Notes: generated by a model from the sequence alone, not told the origin. 64,000 nucleotides of DNA from Panicum virgatum (GCF_016808335.1 NC_053144.1:19886403-19950402), one strand, 5' to 3'. Counted from the first letter of the stretch, positions 46,771-58,358 are shown. Program-made: numbers and translations.

Positions 46771-47507
46771 TCCGTCACCCGCCGTGCAATTTTTTTGAAC
46801 TTGTGTCGCGGATCCATAGAACCGGTTCATGAGCAGCGCCAGGGAGCGGTTCGCCGTAGCATGCCATCGGCGTGTGCTGCCGGCGGTCAGGCTCAGACGG
46901 CGTGAATAAAGTACTCTGTTTTGCCACGTCATCAAACAGGCGAAGCGCCCACAGATTTGCTACCTGGTCTGCTGGTTTGAGACTTTCCCTTTCCAGGACT
47001 CTAGGTACTGTACTAGGCCTTCAATTTCTGTATGCACATGTACTGAATTGCATATTTTCGAACATTCGGCATTTCGACCCTTCGTACTGTGCTAGGAGCA
47101 CTTGACAAAAAATAATTTGCTGGGTAAGAAATTCCTCAAGAACTCGAAGGAACAGAAGACGTGCCATGTCCCCAAGAAAGAAAGGGAAACAAATCTGAAG
47201 TTGCTCAAAGGCAATCGCCTGATTTAATTTTGGCAGCCAAATAGTAACCTCTTATTACCAGTAATAATCTATGACCAAAGCAGAGCAAAAGGCTAGAGTT
47301 ACAGTCCACTGCAAAAACCATCACGGTCAGGAGCAGAATATACTAGTATTGTACACGTGTACACACTTGTGTTCTCGGCCCTCTTGACGCGGCGGCATCA
47401 CACTGTCTGAGATCAACTAGCGAACTTGTCCTAGGGGTGGAATTAAAAAAAGAAAAAACTGCCGCCGGCTGCCGGCGCCGGCCATGGTGATGCAGCACAT
47501 CGATCGA
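46771..47507. other. Intergenic, 3' flank of the POR gene
   Basis: No gene was recognised. The right part is probably the 3' untranslated region of the minus-strand POR gene. Confidence 0.4.
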
Positions 47508-49552
47508 TCATGCCAGGCCGACGAGCTTCTCGCTGATCTCCCAGAGCTTCTTGGCCTTGTCGGCGTCGCTGGCCTCCTCGGAGAGCTGGTTCTCGAAGGA
47601 CGCCGAGTTCTTGTTCCAGCTCCAGTAGACGCCGGACTTGGTGAGGCTGGGGTCGCTCACAACCTGCGCCAGCCGCTTCCCGGCCTCCTCCTCGGAGACG
47701 TACCCCTTGGTGATGTACTTCTGGAACGGCGGGAACAGCAGCCGGAACAGCGGGATGTGCTCCCGGAACAGCCCCGTGGTGGCGATGCACCCCGGGTAGA
47801 GCGACGCGAAGGTCACGCCCGTCTCCTCGTGGTACCGCCGGTGGAACTCCTGCATCGTCAGCATGTTGCACACCTTGCTGTCCTTGTACGCCTTGGCGCC
47901 GTCGAACTCCCCGCCGTCGATCATCACCGAGCTGCCCACGCCGTTCAGGCCGCCGGCGAGCCCGCGCAGGTCGCCCAGGTTCGCCTTCGGCGGCACGTTC
48001 CCGGCCAGCGTGTTCGTGTTCCCTGCTCGATCGATGACGACCATTCAATTGTCGGGCGTCCAAGAAAAAAAAAAGAGGAATGATCGCCGCCGTCGTGGCC
48101 GGAGGATCGCTCGCCACGTACCGGTGATGGAGCCGACGATGATGAGGCGCTTGGAGGGGTAGTCGGAGGACTGAAGGTCGCTGAGGAGCTCACGGGCGAG
48201 GAGGAAGTGGCCGAGGTGGTTGACGCCGACGCTCATCTCGAAGCCGTCGGCGGTGTAGGACGGCTCCTTGGCGGTGGGCTGGTACACGGCGGCGTTGCAC
48301 ACCACCACGTCGATGGGCATCTCCAGCTGCCGCACGTTCTTCACGAACTGGCGGACGCTGTCCAGGGAGGCCAGGTCCAGGTGCACGATGGTGTAGCTGC
48401 CCTTGTCCATGCCAGCCGCCGTGGCCGCGCGCGACGCCTTGAGGAAGTCGCGGCACGCCATGATGACGTGCCACTTGCCGGTCTCCGCCAGGGCCTTCGC
48501 CGTGGCCAGGCCGAGGCCCGACGACGCGCCGGTGATGACTGCGGTGCCCTTGCGGAGGGTCTTCTTGCCCGACGGCGACGCGGGGGTCACCGACGGGGAG
48601 GACACCGCCGCCGTCTGCGCGCGGATGGCCACCGACGTGCTCACCCTCTGCAGGTGTTGTGTGCACATTTCAGTTACATTACAGGCATCATATCGTGAGT
48701 TATATTAGTGACGGAGTCGGAGACAACTGACAGAAATGCACGAGGAATAGCAAACATGTAGACTACTAGTTCTGAAGCCAAATATGGCCACACTGGCATC
48801 GCTCACAAGACTGGTTGTGAATTGGTGTTTGGTGATAACTAGACAGCTTTTCTAAATCTCAAATTTGAGCACAAGTGGCAAGGTGACAGTTACACAGCTC
48901 TTCTGCATCTAGTCAATCGAACAGTAACAATCTTGCGAGTTCTCTATATGACGAGGAACAGCAGCAATCGAACAGCTGGACTCGGAGACAGCAGTAGAGC
49001 ACTGCCCGGTTACGAGTTCAAAGATTACCAGTTTCTTCCAGTGGCCATTACGGGCAACGGCAATCTACGGAGTACTTTGACAAGGATATACCTGTGAATT
49101 AGGCATACGTGGCCTCACTGACAGTGGACACAGACAAGCAGTAACTAGTAGCTGAGCACATTCGCGTCCAAGGGAGGAGTTGAATTGAAGCTCGCTGAAA
49201 CGGAGGGACTTGAGAACAGAATCAACAGATAACAGAGCAGCAGAAGCAGCCCCGAACTTTAATTATACCTTGGCGCGCTGGCCCAGAGCGCTGGTCTCCA
49301 GCTTGAGGCCATCCGCGAGACGAACACCCAGGAACGCCGAGTCCTTCACCGACCCCTGCACGCCGCACCAGCATTTGCAACCGCAGTCAGCGCCACCGGA
49401 GCACGCAACAACAGTTCGCTCACCGCAGCCGCGGCCGGGGTGCTCGCCGGCCGGGCGAAACGAGAACGCACAGAGAAAAAGCTCCCACGGCTCACCTCCT
49501 TGCGCGCGGAGAGGGCCGAGGGGAGGAAGGACGTCGCCGCCTGGAGAGCCAT
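47508..49552 (-). CDS. PORB: Light-dependent protochlorophyllide oxidoreductase, PORB-like
   Basis: Four exons join in phase: 49552-49496, 49355-49269, 48647-48122 and 48022-47508, giving 394 residues. The enzyme reduces protochlorophyllide to chlorophyllide with NADPH and light, in prothylakoid and thylakoid membranes. It is a short-chain dehydrogenase. TGASSGLG at 87-94 binds NADPH, Tyr269 and Lys273 in YKDSK are catalytic, and Cys113 in ACRDFL is a conserved pocket cysteine. The leader [19 protein letters not shown] plus Ser/Ala-rich residues to about 75 form the chloroplast transit peptide, most like grass PORB rather than PORA. The C-terminus [11 protein letters not shown] is family-typical. 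The PORA/PORB decision rests on the transit peptide from memory and could be wrong. Confidence 0.93.
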
Positions 49553-49884
49553 GGCCGACCGGGGCGAAGGCAAGTGCGAGATTATCACGGACTGGGGGTT
49601 CTTCGGCGGGGAGAAGATGGGAAAGCGAGGCGCGGCGGCGGGGATGTTTCTTATTCGCGGCCGGAGGCGGTGGCGATAACAGGATAGGGGTGCGTGGTGG
49701 GGTTCGGCCACGCAGCGCCGAGCTGGCACCGGCCCGGCCAATGGGAGGGCGGCGGCGGGATTCCCGTCGCTGTTCGCCGCAGCGATCGGGACGGTTCTGG
49801 AGCGTGAGTTGTTGGTGGATGGGCGGGGCTTCTCGGGTCTCGCGGCGGCAGGACCAGTCGCCGAGTCGATCGAGAGAGACACTC

Positions 49885-50201
49885 TGGCCGCGTTTGGCCA
49901 GGGGCGAATTTTTTTTTTTATCTTTGACCACTAATTTAGAGTATTAAATGAAGTCTAATTATAAAACCGGACTCCTGGTAAATTCGCGAGACCAATCTAA
50001 TAAGATCTTTGACTGCACAATTAAAAGATGGTACTGTAGCATCACTGTAGCCAATCATGGGTTAATTACCGTCATTAGATTCGTCTCGAAAAGTTACACC
50101 CATCCGTAAAAAGGTTTCGCAAATAAACTTCGTTTGGTACTCCATGCATGCATTCGTCTTTTTGTGAAAAAAATTTCGCGGTGTCAACCAAACACAGCCT
50201 G
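49885..50201. mobile_element. MITE with 'ggccgcgtttgg' ends
   Basis: Inverse ends ggccgcgtttgg and ccaaacacagcc. The interior has 'ctttgaccactaatttagagtattaaatgaagtct', 'gtagcatcactgtagc' and 'cattagattcgtctcg'. It lies about 330 bases upstream of the POR start codon. Confidence 0.85.
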
Positions 50202-50204
50202 TCG

Positions 50205-50345
50205 CTGCAATCAGCCAACAGGATTTTTCTCTCATACTAAATCAGCACCAGTCAGCAGCCACCAACTAGCCAGCAGTATTTTTCTCTCACAACAAATCAG
50301 CACCATTCACCAACAATAGCACAGCGAACAGAGTGAGAGAGAGAG
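50205..50345. repeat. Dispersed 'gtgagagaaaaa' repeat, copy D (inverted)
   Basis: The inverse form 'aggatttttctctcatac' and 'agtatttttctctcacaac' appears twice, with 'atcagcaccattcacc' in between. It is sandwiched between two MITEs of the 'tgtttgg' family. Confidence 0.6.
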
Positions 50346-50364
50346 TTACAGGCTCCGGATCTCT

Positions 50365-50709
50365 GGCCGTGTTTGGTTTGGGCTGGAAAAAAATTCGCAA
50401 AAACTTTTTTCACATTTGACCACTAATTTAAAGTATTAAATAAAGTCTAATTACAAAACCACCTGCAGGATCTCTGGTAAATTCACGAGACCAATCTAAT
50501 GAGGCCTTTGACCGCATGATTAGAGGATGATTACTGTAGCATCACTGTAACAATCATCGATTAATTACTGTCATTAGATTCGTCGCGAAAAGTTACACCC
50601 ATCTCTAAAAAAGTTTTAAAAATAGACTTCGTTTAGTACTCTATGCATGTGAGATCCTTTTTTCGAAAAACTTGTGCGGAAAAATTCGTGTAGTAACCAA
50701 ACACGGCCT
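50365..50709. mobile_element. MITE with 'ggccgtgtttgg' ends
   Basis: A sister copy of 49885-50201 with ends ggccgtgtttggtt and aaccaaacacggcc. The interior motifs are the same ('gaccactaatttaaagtatt', 'gattactgtagcatcactgtaac'). It is the best-preserved copy in the window. Confidence 0.88.
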
Positions 50710-51252
50710 CTATTTTTCTTTCTGTGAACGTACTCGGGGCTCGGTTTTTGGACGAGGCCTCCCCTCGCGTGAATCTCTCGTGATTGACGCGAGTTTGGGG
50801 CCAGCTCTAGACTAGTTCCCCAAATATGTGTGCTCAAGAGTGTACTTCCAGTAACTAAATAACACTATCAACATGTTACATAGGAGTACTTCTATGACGC
50901 TTCTTCTCCATTAGCAGTTACCAATCAACTTCTGTGACTTTAGCAGTCCAGAGGCATAAGCAAACAGATGCAAGTTGAGGAGGTACACCACCATTGCGAT
51001 AAAAAACGAACCCAAGAGCGCAGCCCGCTGATGGACACTCACCGTTGTCAGCTCCGCTGAAGATCGATGTTAGCTTAGTGAACAGAACGCAACAGTAATT
51101 TATCACCGATTTTGAAGAAAATCATAGCTGATACTGATAAACAGGCCTGGCTCCGCCCTTGTGAAGCATGGAGCCGCTGCAACTCGCGTTGGATCGTTCA
51201 AAGTTTCTGATTCCACGGTTAACGCAATCCAACTCGATCCCGGAATAGTTCT
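50710..51252. other. Intergenic, no gene recognised
   Basis: No coding motif or repeat structure was seen. Confidence 0.4.
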
Positions 51253-51260
51253 GCGGAGTG

Positions 51261-51916
51261 TATAGTTGCCCAACTGGGCCGAGCCCGACGGGCTAGCACG
51301 GGCCCGGTCCAAAAAATCACGGCCCTAACCCGGTCCGGCCCGTGACCCCGCGGGCCCGATCCGTGCCCGTGCCAGAGGCCGGGCCGTGCCTGGGCCGCGA
51401 TCGTGGCCCGCAACAATAGCACGGGCACGGCTCGGCTAAGGGCCCAGCACGGAAGGCACGGCCTCAGCCCGTTAGGCCTCCTCACTTCTTCACGCCGCCG
51501 CCGCTCACATCCTCCTGCCGCGCGCCCCCTTCACGCGCCACCGCCGCTCCGCACACCTGCCCTGCGGCGTTGCCCTCGGCCGCTGCTGCCCAGGTCATCC
51601 CGGCCTCCGGCCGCTGCTGCCCAGGTCATCCCGGCCTCCGGCCGCTGCCGTCGTCCCCCGCGCAGGCCGCCGCCGCAGTCATCCGTCCTCCCCTTGCTAC
51701 CAGCCACCGCCGTCGCTCCTCCGACCGTTGCTGCCGTGCCGTCGTGCCCAGGGCACGGCACGACACGTCAGCGCCTTTGCAGGGCCATGCTTGGGCCGGG
51801 ATGCCGGCACGGCGGCCCTACGCAGCACGGCACGGTAGCGCCGCCGTGCCCCGGCGTGCCGTGCTCCGCCGTGCTCGTGCCCATGCCGTGCCGTGCGGCC
51901 CGGTTGGCCAACTATA
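51261..51916. mobile_element. hAT-like non-autonomous element, GC-rich passenger
   Basis: Terminal inverted repeats start TATAGTTG(C/G)CCAAC(T/C)GGGCC, with 18 of 20 bases matching. The eight-base flanks gcggagtg (51253-51260) and gcagagtg (51917-51924) match at seven of eight, as for hAT insertions. The arms are rich in 'ggcacggcccg' type words in both orientations. The centre (about 51480-51720) is GC-rich and contains a 31-base unit repeated in tandem from 51577. No transposase is present. Confidence 0.8.
51577..51650. repeat. 31-base tandem repeat inside the hAT-like element
   Basis: Two full units starting at 51577 and 51608 and a partial third at 51639, each beginning cggccgctgc. Confidence 0.85.
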
Positions 51917-51924
51917 GCAGAGTG

Positions 51925-52309
51925 GGGGTGCCCGGCGACTTTTTTTTTGGGGCGGGGAAAGGAGCGGCAGGTTGCTTGCGCCATGAGGCGGCTGGTTGAT
52001 TCGAAAGTGGTCGAGTCGGTTGACGATTCCTAGGTGGGCTGAACGGTGCGTTGGGCAAACACTAGACCTGCTCTTCAAGAAACAAAAGAAAAAAAGGAGA
52101 GAGATGAAAAACCACAAATCTTCTAGCCATTCAAAGGTTCGGACATACAGGTTTTAAATCTCTGTTCGGAAGATTACTAGACCAAATTACTTTTTAAAGT
52201 ATGTGCGGCATAAATTAGGAAAATGTTAGTTGTTAGGTTCGCAAAGATGCGATCATTGTTCTGCATCCAGATGCAGCAGCACATATGTCACTTGAAGTTC
52301 AACGTCGTG
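51925..52309. other. Intergenic, no gene recognised
   Basis: Short AT-rich spacer between the hAT-like element and the Copia element. Nothing was recognised. Confidence 0.4.
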
Positions 52310-52997
52310 TGTTGGGAAAACCACACTAACGCAGAAGGTTAGTGGCAGCGGAAATCAGCTCAAGATAACAACCTATTCACACAAAGGCAACATATGCATC
52401 ACACATATCATATAGAAAATTACAGCAGCATCACATCAACCAAGAGACACCACCATCATTTAACGTGAAAAACCCCAAATTAGGGGGAAAACCACGGGAC
52501 CAAGCTAGCCAAATCTTCTTCCACTATATGCTTGTGGGATTACAACATGTTCCTCTCTAGATAGCACTAGAGGCTCACATACATCAGGATTTCACTATCT
52601 TAGACAACAACAACAAGATTTGGGGCTGCAAACTCGAGTGTAGAAGGATCTCACCAAGGAGTGGTGGAACAGCAGATTGGAGGCACAAGGATGTGGATCT
52701 GAAGCTTCACAACCTTGAGGACGAACCCTCTTGCTCCGTTGCAAGATCTGCTCTCCAATCTCCTTCTTCTTCCCCCTATCCTCTTCTCCCCTTGGAGGCT
52801 CTATTCTGAAATCTCGTAGCTCCCTCTCACTCTGTTTCCAGAGGCTTCTTCCTTCTCTTGTAAGCCAGCACACTAGGTGCTAAATGTACCTAAGGTTGGT
52901 CCTCATCTTAGGCTATATTTTCCTTACATGTGGGGCTGCTCACAATGAGCATTTACTCTCCTCATTTGCTCCCATCACGAGGAGGATTTTCCAACAT
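52310..52997 (-). repeat. 3' LTR of the decayed Copia element
   Basis: 688 bases beginning tgttgggaaaacc and ending ggattttccaaca, with inverse tips. The adjacent bases to the right read as a polypurine tract on the minus strand (GTTGGAGGGGGAGATA). It is similar to the partial LTR starting at 63555. Confidence 0.9.
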
Positions 52998-53158
52998 ATC
53001 TCCCCCTCCAACTCATGAGGGGGCATCATCATGCCTGCGACCTCGCTGCACACTTGCAACTTCTCCTTAGGCAGAATTTTAGTCATCATATCTGCACCAT
53101 TTAGGTGGGTATGGATCTTCTCAAGTTGTAGCATCTTGGAACTAATAATTTCTCGAAT

Positions 53159-53683
53159 CTATTGGTACCGCACCTCAATGTGTTTGGTTCGAGAATGCAA
53201 ACTTGAATTCTTGGCAAGATGAATAGCATTTTGGTTGTCACAATACAGATTATACTTCTCTTGCTTACGGCCCAACTCTTGTAGGAAATTTTTCATCCAC
53301 AACACTTCTTTGCAGGCTTCAGCTGCAACTATATACTTGGCCTCTGTTGTTGACAAGGAAATGCACTTTTGCAGCCTTGATTGCCATGACACTGCTCCCC
53401 CTGCAAATGTCACCAGATATCCCGATGTGGACTTCCTTGAGTCCCAATCTCCAGCATAATCTGCATCTGTATAGTCCTGCAATACATAATCACCATTTCC
53501 AAAGCATAAACACAGCTTGGAAGTACCTCTGAGATATCTGAGAATCCATTTTACTGCTGCCCAATGTGCTTCTCCTGGATTACTCATGAACCGGCTAACA
53601 ACTCCAACTGCATAGGCAATATCTGGCCTAGTGCAGACCATGGCATACATCAAGCTGCCCACTACAGATTGGTAAGGTACTTT
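53159..53683 (-). pseudogene. Copia RNase H and end of reverse transcriptase
   Basis: The open stretch begins KKVPYQSVVGSLMYAMVCTRPDIAYAVGVVSRFM and continues with YTDADYAGDWDSRKSTSGY, SLSTTEAKYIVAAEACKE and the C-terminal YCDNQNAIHLAKN...RTKHIEVRY. This is the Copia RNase H domain with its conserved acidic residues. It is the downstream half of the frame that the solo LTR separates from 56195 onwards. Confidence 0.9.
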
Positions 53684-54598
53684 CTTCATGTAACATCCCG
53701 GAAAATTCACCAAAACAAATCACTCGCTAAAAACAATTTTCAAAACTTTTTCGTCACTGAGCTCGAATCGTTTCAGAATCTTTATCTGACCGAGCTCCTA
53801 ATTTTCCGAAATCCTTCCCGGCGATCCGCCATCCGACACCGAAATCAATCGTCGTCCCTTCTCTTTCTTTTCCTCGCCCCGCGTGTTGTGCTGCGTGTCG
53901 CCGACCGCCGCGCGTGGTCGACCGTCGCCGCGAATCCCGCCGACCACCGCTCGCTGCCATGGCGCCGCCCCTGCAGGCCGCCTCTGCCCAAATCAAGGGG
54001 GGAATTGATTCCCCGTGGCCCCCTCCCCCTTTTCCCTCAAGCCCCGGCAACCGCCGTGCCCTGGGCCGCCGGCGAGGGCCGGCGCCGGCGCCCTGGCCCC
54101 CTCCTCTGTTCTGTGCGGGAGAGAGGAGGAAGAAGGGCATTTTTGCCCTTAACCCCCTGTCCTTCCTCCTTTTTAATTAAGAACCCCCTCTCTCTATGTT
54201 CTTTTTTAAAAGAAACCCCTCCTATTTTCCTATTCGTAAATAAACCCTCCACCACATAAGAAATAATTCTGAATATACCCTTTCCCTTTTTAGAGTAACC
54301 CATGTATTCCCAAAAATTATAATCAAGCCCTTGCCATCTCAAAAATAATTACAAAGAGCCTCCTAAACCTCGGTTTAACCCCTAAATCCCTCTTCGACCT
54401 ATCATTTCATGCGCCAAAAATTCTCCAATCACCCAGAAACTTTACCACGTCATTTCTAAAATAGTTTTGGCCAAGCCATTAGGAAATCACGTGAAAATAT
54501 TATTCCTATCTCCATATTTTAATTTTCTCTGATTCGAGCTCAATGATAAAACATTTATTTATTTGTATTTATTGTGTGTTTGTTTGTGTGCCCCGTAG

Positions 54599-54709
54599 AC
54601 AACGGTGTGAACGAGGGAGAACCTGTCGAGGAGTTCGCCAAGCAGTACCGCAAACCAGAGCCTGAAGAACCGTACCGCGAGCAGGAACTCCCGGAAGGAT
54701 TCGAAGACG
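54599..54709 (+). other. Exon-like segment inside solo LTR
   Basis: Follows an acceptor-like 'ccccgtag' and ends before 'gcaagt', a GC-type donor (AG|GTAAGT with one change). It encodes an acidic peptide, NGVNEGEPVEEFAKQYRKPE..., ending GFED. If spliced to 55884 the frame is kept. Confidence 0.45.
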
Positions 54710-55883
54710 GCAAGTTCAATCTCATCCTTTGATTGCATATTTTGACCCAGTTTTATAAACACAATCTATTGGCCTGTTTTACTAAATTGCATATGCTTTG
54801 ACTGCTAAAAACATGATTTGATAGCCACCCCTTGAGTTGTTAAAACCATTCCTTGACCACCTAAATCAATGTCTAAATATGATTTATTCTATTTGGATGT
54901 TAATCGCTGCTAGAGCGCCGCTTAGGACCCGGTACTCGTTTTATTACACTCAAAAATGGTTACAACATGCTTTATAAAAGGTAAAATGCGTGAGTGTTGA
55001 TACAAGGGTAGTTGGGTTATAGAAGAATAAAATGTTAAGATGGGATGGATGAATGGCATTCCCTGGGTGGATTGTCATACGTTGGAGGCTCGTACCGTTG
55101 TGGTAGAGCAAGAAGGTTGGGAGATATCCATCCTGTCATAACTAAGGATCGAGTTGATGTGTCATCTTGCCTAACTCAATTATCGTGCAAACCACTCGAC
55201 CATTGTGTGTGGCAACGGCTTAGCATAAACCCCACTAGTTAGTATGATAGCCATCAGGAGAGCTGAGAGCAACGGGTAATCAAGGAGAAGGGATAAGGTC
55301 GTGGTGACTTATGCCCTGGTTAAACCTCAGTGATAGGTCAATGGCCCCTTGAGGGAGCCCGTGTTGTCTAGTCAGGTCTAGATAAGGTGGATAATGGCTT
55401 TGTTGGGATCTGCACCGACACTAAGGTGATCGTGCTGTGGTACCCCACTTGTGGATAAAGTTGCACACCTCTGCAGAGTGTAAAATCTACTCGAATAGCC
55501 GTGCCCATGGTATTGAGCGAGTTAGGGTTTGGTCAGACAACTAGACTTTTGGGAGGGATGTTTTCGTGGTGTGAGTTGTTTTTGGAAGGTGTCCGACAGT
55601 TGTGCCGTGAGCTACTGCGGATGAGGAGTCCGGTAGCATTAAAACTTGGATCCTTGGTGTAGGATCAACCCCACTCATTGTTCGGTTAAGCAAGAAACGG
55701 CTTTAAGAAAACTTTTTTCAAAAATAAATCCCTGCATGTGTAAAATCTAGCTTTACTGCAAATAAACCTCGGCCTTATCCTTGATTTATCCTATGCATAT
55801 CTGTGATACCCCCTCCGTGGATGGAGTTGGACTTGTTGAGTACTTTTGTACTCACCCGATATATATTTATGGTTTTTCTTCAG

Positions 55884-55921
55884 AAGAAGATCCGGATTTC
55901 ATTGTTGAAGACGTTGAGTAG
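55884..55921 (+). other. Second exon-like segment inside solo LTR
   Basis: Follows 'tttttcttcag' and encodes EEDPDFIVEDVE then TAG. The phase matches the segment ending at 54709. Confidence 0.45.
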
Positions 55922-56194
55922 AGGTTGCATCCGCGCCCAACTTTGCCTGTGGTGTTGGTCCTCTGCAAGATGTTTCTGCTAGCACATCACTCTGAGCCCG
56001 AGCTGGAGACCGTCTGGGTCGTGCTTTGGTGTATCACCGTAGCTATTTTATTACTTATTATCGTTTATATCAAGTGTCCGCCTCCTCGGAGGTTTGTACG
56101 GTGACTGTATCATCTGTTGAATAAATGTGTTATCAGCCTCCTGGGACTGATATTTGTATCACATTTAGTCTCTACTTATGTGGGGGACGCTTCA

Positions 56195-57973
56195 CTTTAT
56201 CACTTCTTTCTCCTTTTTGCTTGTAGGACATTGATTTATACTCAACTTGTGATGTCCTGCAAGTGGAGAGAAAATGGATTTTGCATTTTGCATATTAAAT
56301 CTTTCAAGTACCTTCTCAACATAACCCTCCTGTGAAAGCCAAAGCTTCTTCTCTGATCTATCGCGGTAGATTTTCATGCCCATTATTTGTTTTGCCGATC
56401 CCAAATCTTTCATGTCAAATGACTTGCTCAAGGTCTTCTTCAGGAGAGCAATTCTCTTAGTGCTATTTCCTACAATCAACATATCATCAACATAAAGCAA
56501 GAGGATAATAAAATCACCATCGACATATCTCTTCATAAAGACACATTGATCAGCTTTTGCATTATGGTAACCAAGATTAGTCATAAAGGACTCAAACTTC
56601 TTGTACCACTGTCGAGGAGTTTGCTTCAAGCCATACAAGCTTTTGTTCAATTTGCAAACCAAGTGTTCTTTTTCTGCAACCTCAAACCCTTCTGGTTGCT
56701 CCATGTATATCTCCTCCTCTAGGTCACCATGCAAGAAAGCTGTCTTCACATCAAGTTGCTCAATTTCCAAATTTATTGCAGCAGCCATACTAAGAACAAC
56801 TCGAATTGAAGACATTTTGACCACATGAGAAAATATCTCATCAAAGTCAATACCTTGTTTCTGATTGAAGCCTTTCACAACCAATCTTGCCTTGTACCTT
56901 GGATGTGAGCTATTTTCTTCAGTCTTCAATCTGTACACCCACTTATTCTTTAGTGCCTTCTTGCCCTTTGGCAGATTTACCAATTCAAATGTATTATTCT
57001 CATATAGTGAGTTCATCTCATCATGCATGGCATCCAGCCATTGATCTTTGTGCTGATCAGACATAGCCTCCTCATAGCATGAGGGCTCACCACCATCAAT
57101 CAACAACAAGTACTCATGTGGTGAATACCTGCTAGAGGGTCGGGGAACTCTGCTAATTCTTCTCAACTGCTCCTGTTGCTGTGCTTCTTCTAGAGTATCA
57201 TCAATTTCAGCATCCTCAACAACATCATCATCATTATGCTCAAGTGGTTGATCATCACCCTGATCTGAATTGGCCTCTGGACTGGCATATTGGGTATTAT
57301 CATCTCCCCCATGATTGTCATGCACAACTGGAGTTGGAATTGAATCCAAATCAACAACTCGAGGTGTGGAAATTTGTTTCTTTGGCCTCACAATATCTTC
57401 TATTGTCTCATCTTCAAAGAATATCACATCTCGGCTTCTCACAATTTTTCTATTGATAGGATCCCACAGTCTGTAGCCAAACTCATCATCAGGATGACCT
57501 AGAAGGATGCACTGCTTGGTCTTGCTATCAAGTTTTGACCTCTCATCTTTTGGAACATGCACAAAGGCTCTGCACCCAAAGACTCTCAAATGCTTGTATG
57601 ATATCTCCCTTCCTAACCATACCTTCCGTGGAATGTCACCTTTAAGTGGAACACAAGGAGACAAGTTGAGTACATATGCTGCAGTCATCAATGCCTCAGC
57701 CCAAAATTGATTTGGCAACTTTGCATGAGAGAGCATGGTTGTGACCCTCTCTGTGAGTGTCCTGTTCATTCTCTTAGCAAGACCATTCTGCTGGGGTGTC
57801 TTCGGCACTGTCTTCTCTTGATGAATACCATACATTCTGTAGTATTTTTCAAATGGCCCTCTATACTCACCACTGTCTGATCTGATGCATTTCAGCTTCT
57901 TGCTAGTTTCTCTTTCAACTTTGGCATGGAACTCCTTGAAATCATCCAATACCTGATATTTGTTCTTCAACAC
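56195..57973 (-). pseudogene. Copia integrase C-terminal half and reverse transcriptase
   Basis: An open frame of about 590 residues. The integrase core has IRSDSGEYRG and PQQNGLAKRMNRTL, followed by the GKAR-like linker. The reverse transcriptase has WLDAMHDEMNSL, NKWVYRLK, DVKTAFLHGDLEEEIYMEQPEGF, LNKSLYGLKQ and the YVDD active site (LLYVDDMLIVGN). The frame ends at the solo LTR insertion. The start of integrase (HDD catalytic region) continues to the right, across a frame break near 58030. Confidence 0.92.
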
Positions 57974-58031
57974 ATATGCAAAAATCTTTCTGGAATGATC
58001 ATCAATAAATGTGACAAAATATAAAGCTCCA

Positions 58032-58358
58032 CTAAGTGAGTTCTGTCATAGAACAAACATCAGTGTGCACAAGATCAAGATTATCATTTGCACGATATGG
58101 AGTAGTGGATGTACAAAAAGCAACCCTATGTTTTTTACCAGCTAAACAATCAACACAAGGTCTCAAGGTCATACCTTTCACCTCAGGAAGTAGATCCTTT
58201 TGAGCAAGGGAGTGCAGCCCCTTCTCACTTATATGTCCAAGTCTCTTATGCCACAACTCAATGTTGGAACTTGTCTCAGCGACATTTACCTCTTGCTTGC
58301 ATAGTTTGGTCTTGGTGACACAAAGACATCCTTGTTTATCTCCACGAGTTACAATCAA
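58032..58358 (-). pseudogene. Copia GAG-pre-integrase domain
   Basis: Contains LWHKRLGHISEKGLHSLAQKDLLP and CVDCLAGKKHRVAF, the HHCC zinc region at the start of Copia integrase. It is cut off on the right by the Gypsy-like insertion at 58365. Its upstream continuation lies beyond 62312. Confidence 0.9.

Larger units (their letters stand above)
53689..56189. mobile_element. Solo LTR inserted in the Copia reverse transcriptase
   Basis: A 2.5 kb solo LTR, starting TGTAACATCCCGG, with the exact five-base target duplication cttca at 53684-53688 and 56190-56194. The right end reads ...GGGGGACG rather than the usual CA, so the terminal bases may have mutated. There is no internal region. On the plus strand it carries exon-like segments at 54599-54709 and 55884-55921. 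The TGTAAC start suggests a Gypsy chromovirus LTR of a different family from 13867-27559. Confidence 0.85.

Noticed and set aside
47443..48698. Alternative-frame open stretches over the POR exons
   Set aside because: They are shadows of the POR frame, which alone gives the dehydrogenase motifs and correct splicing.
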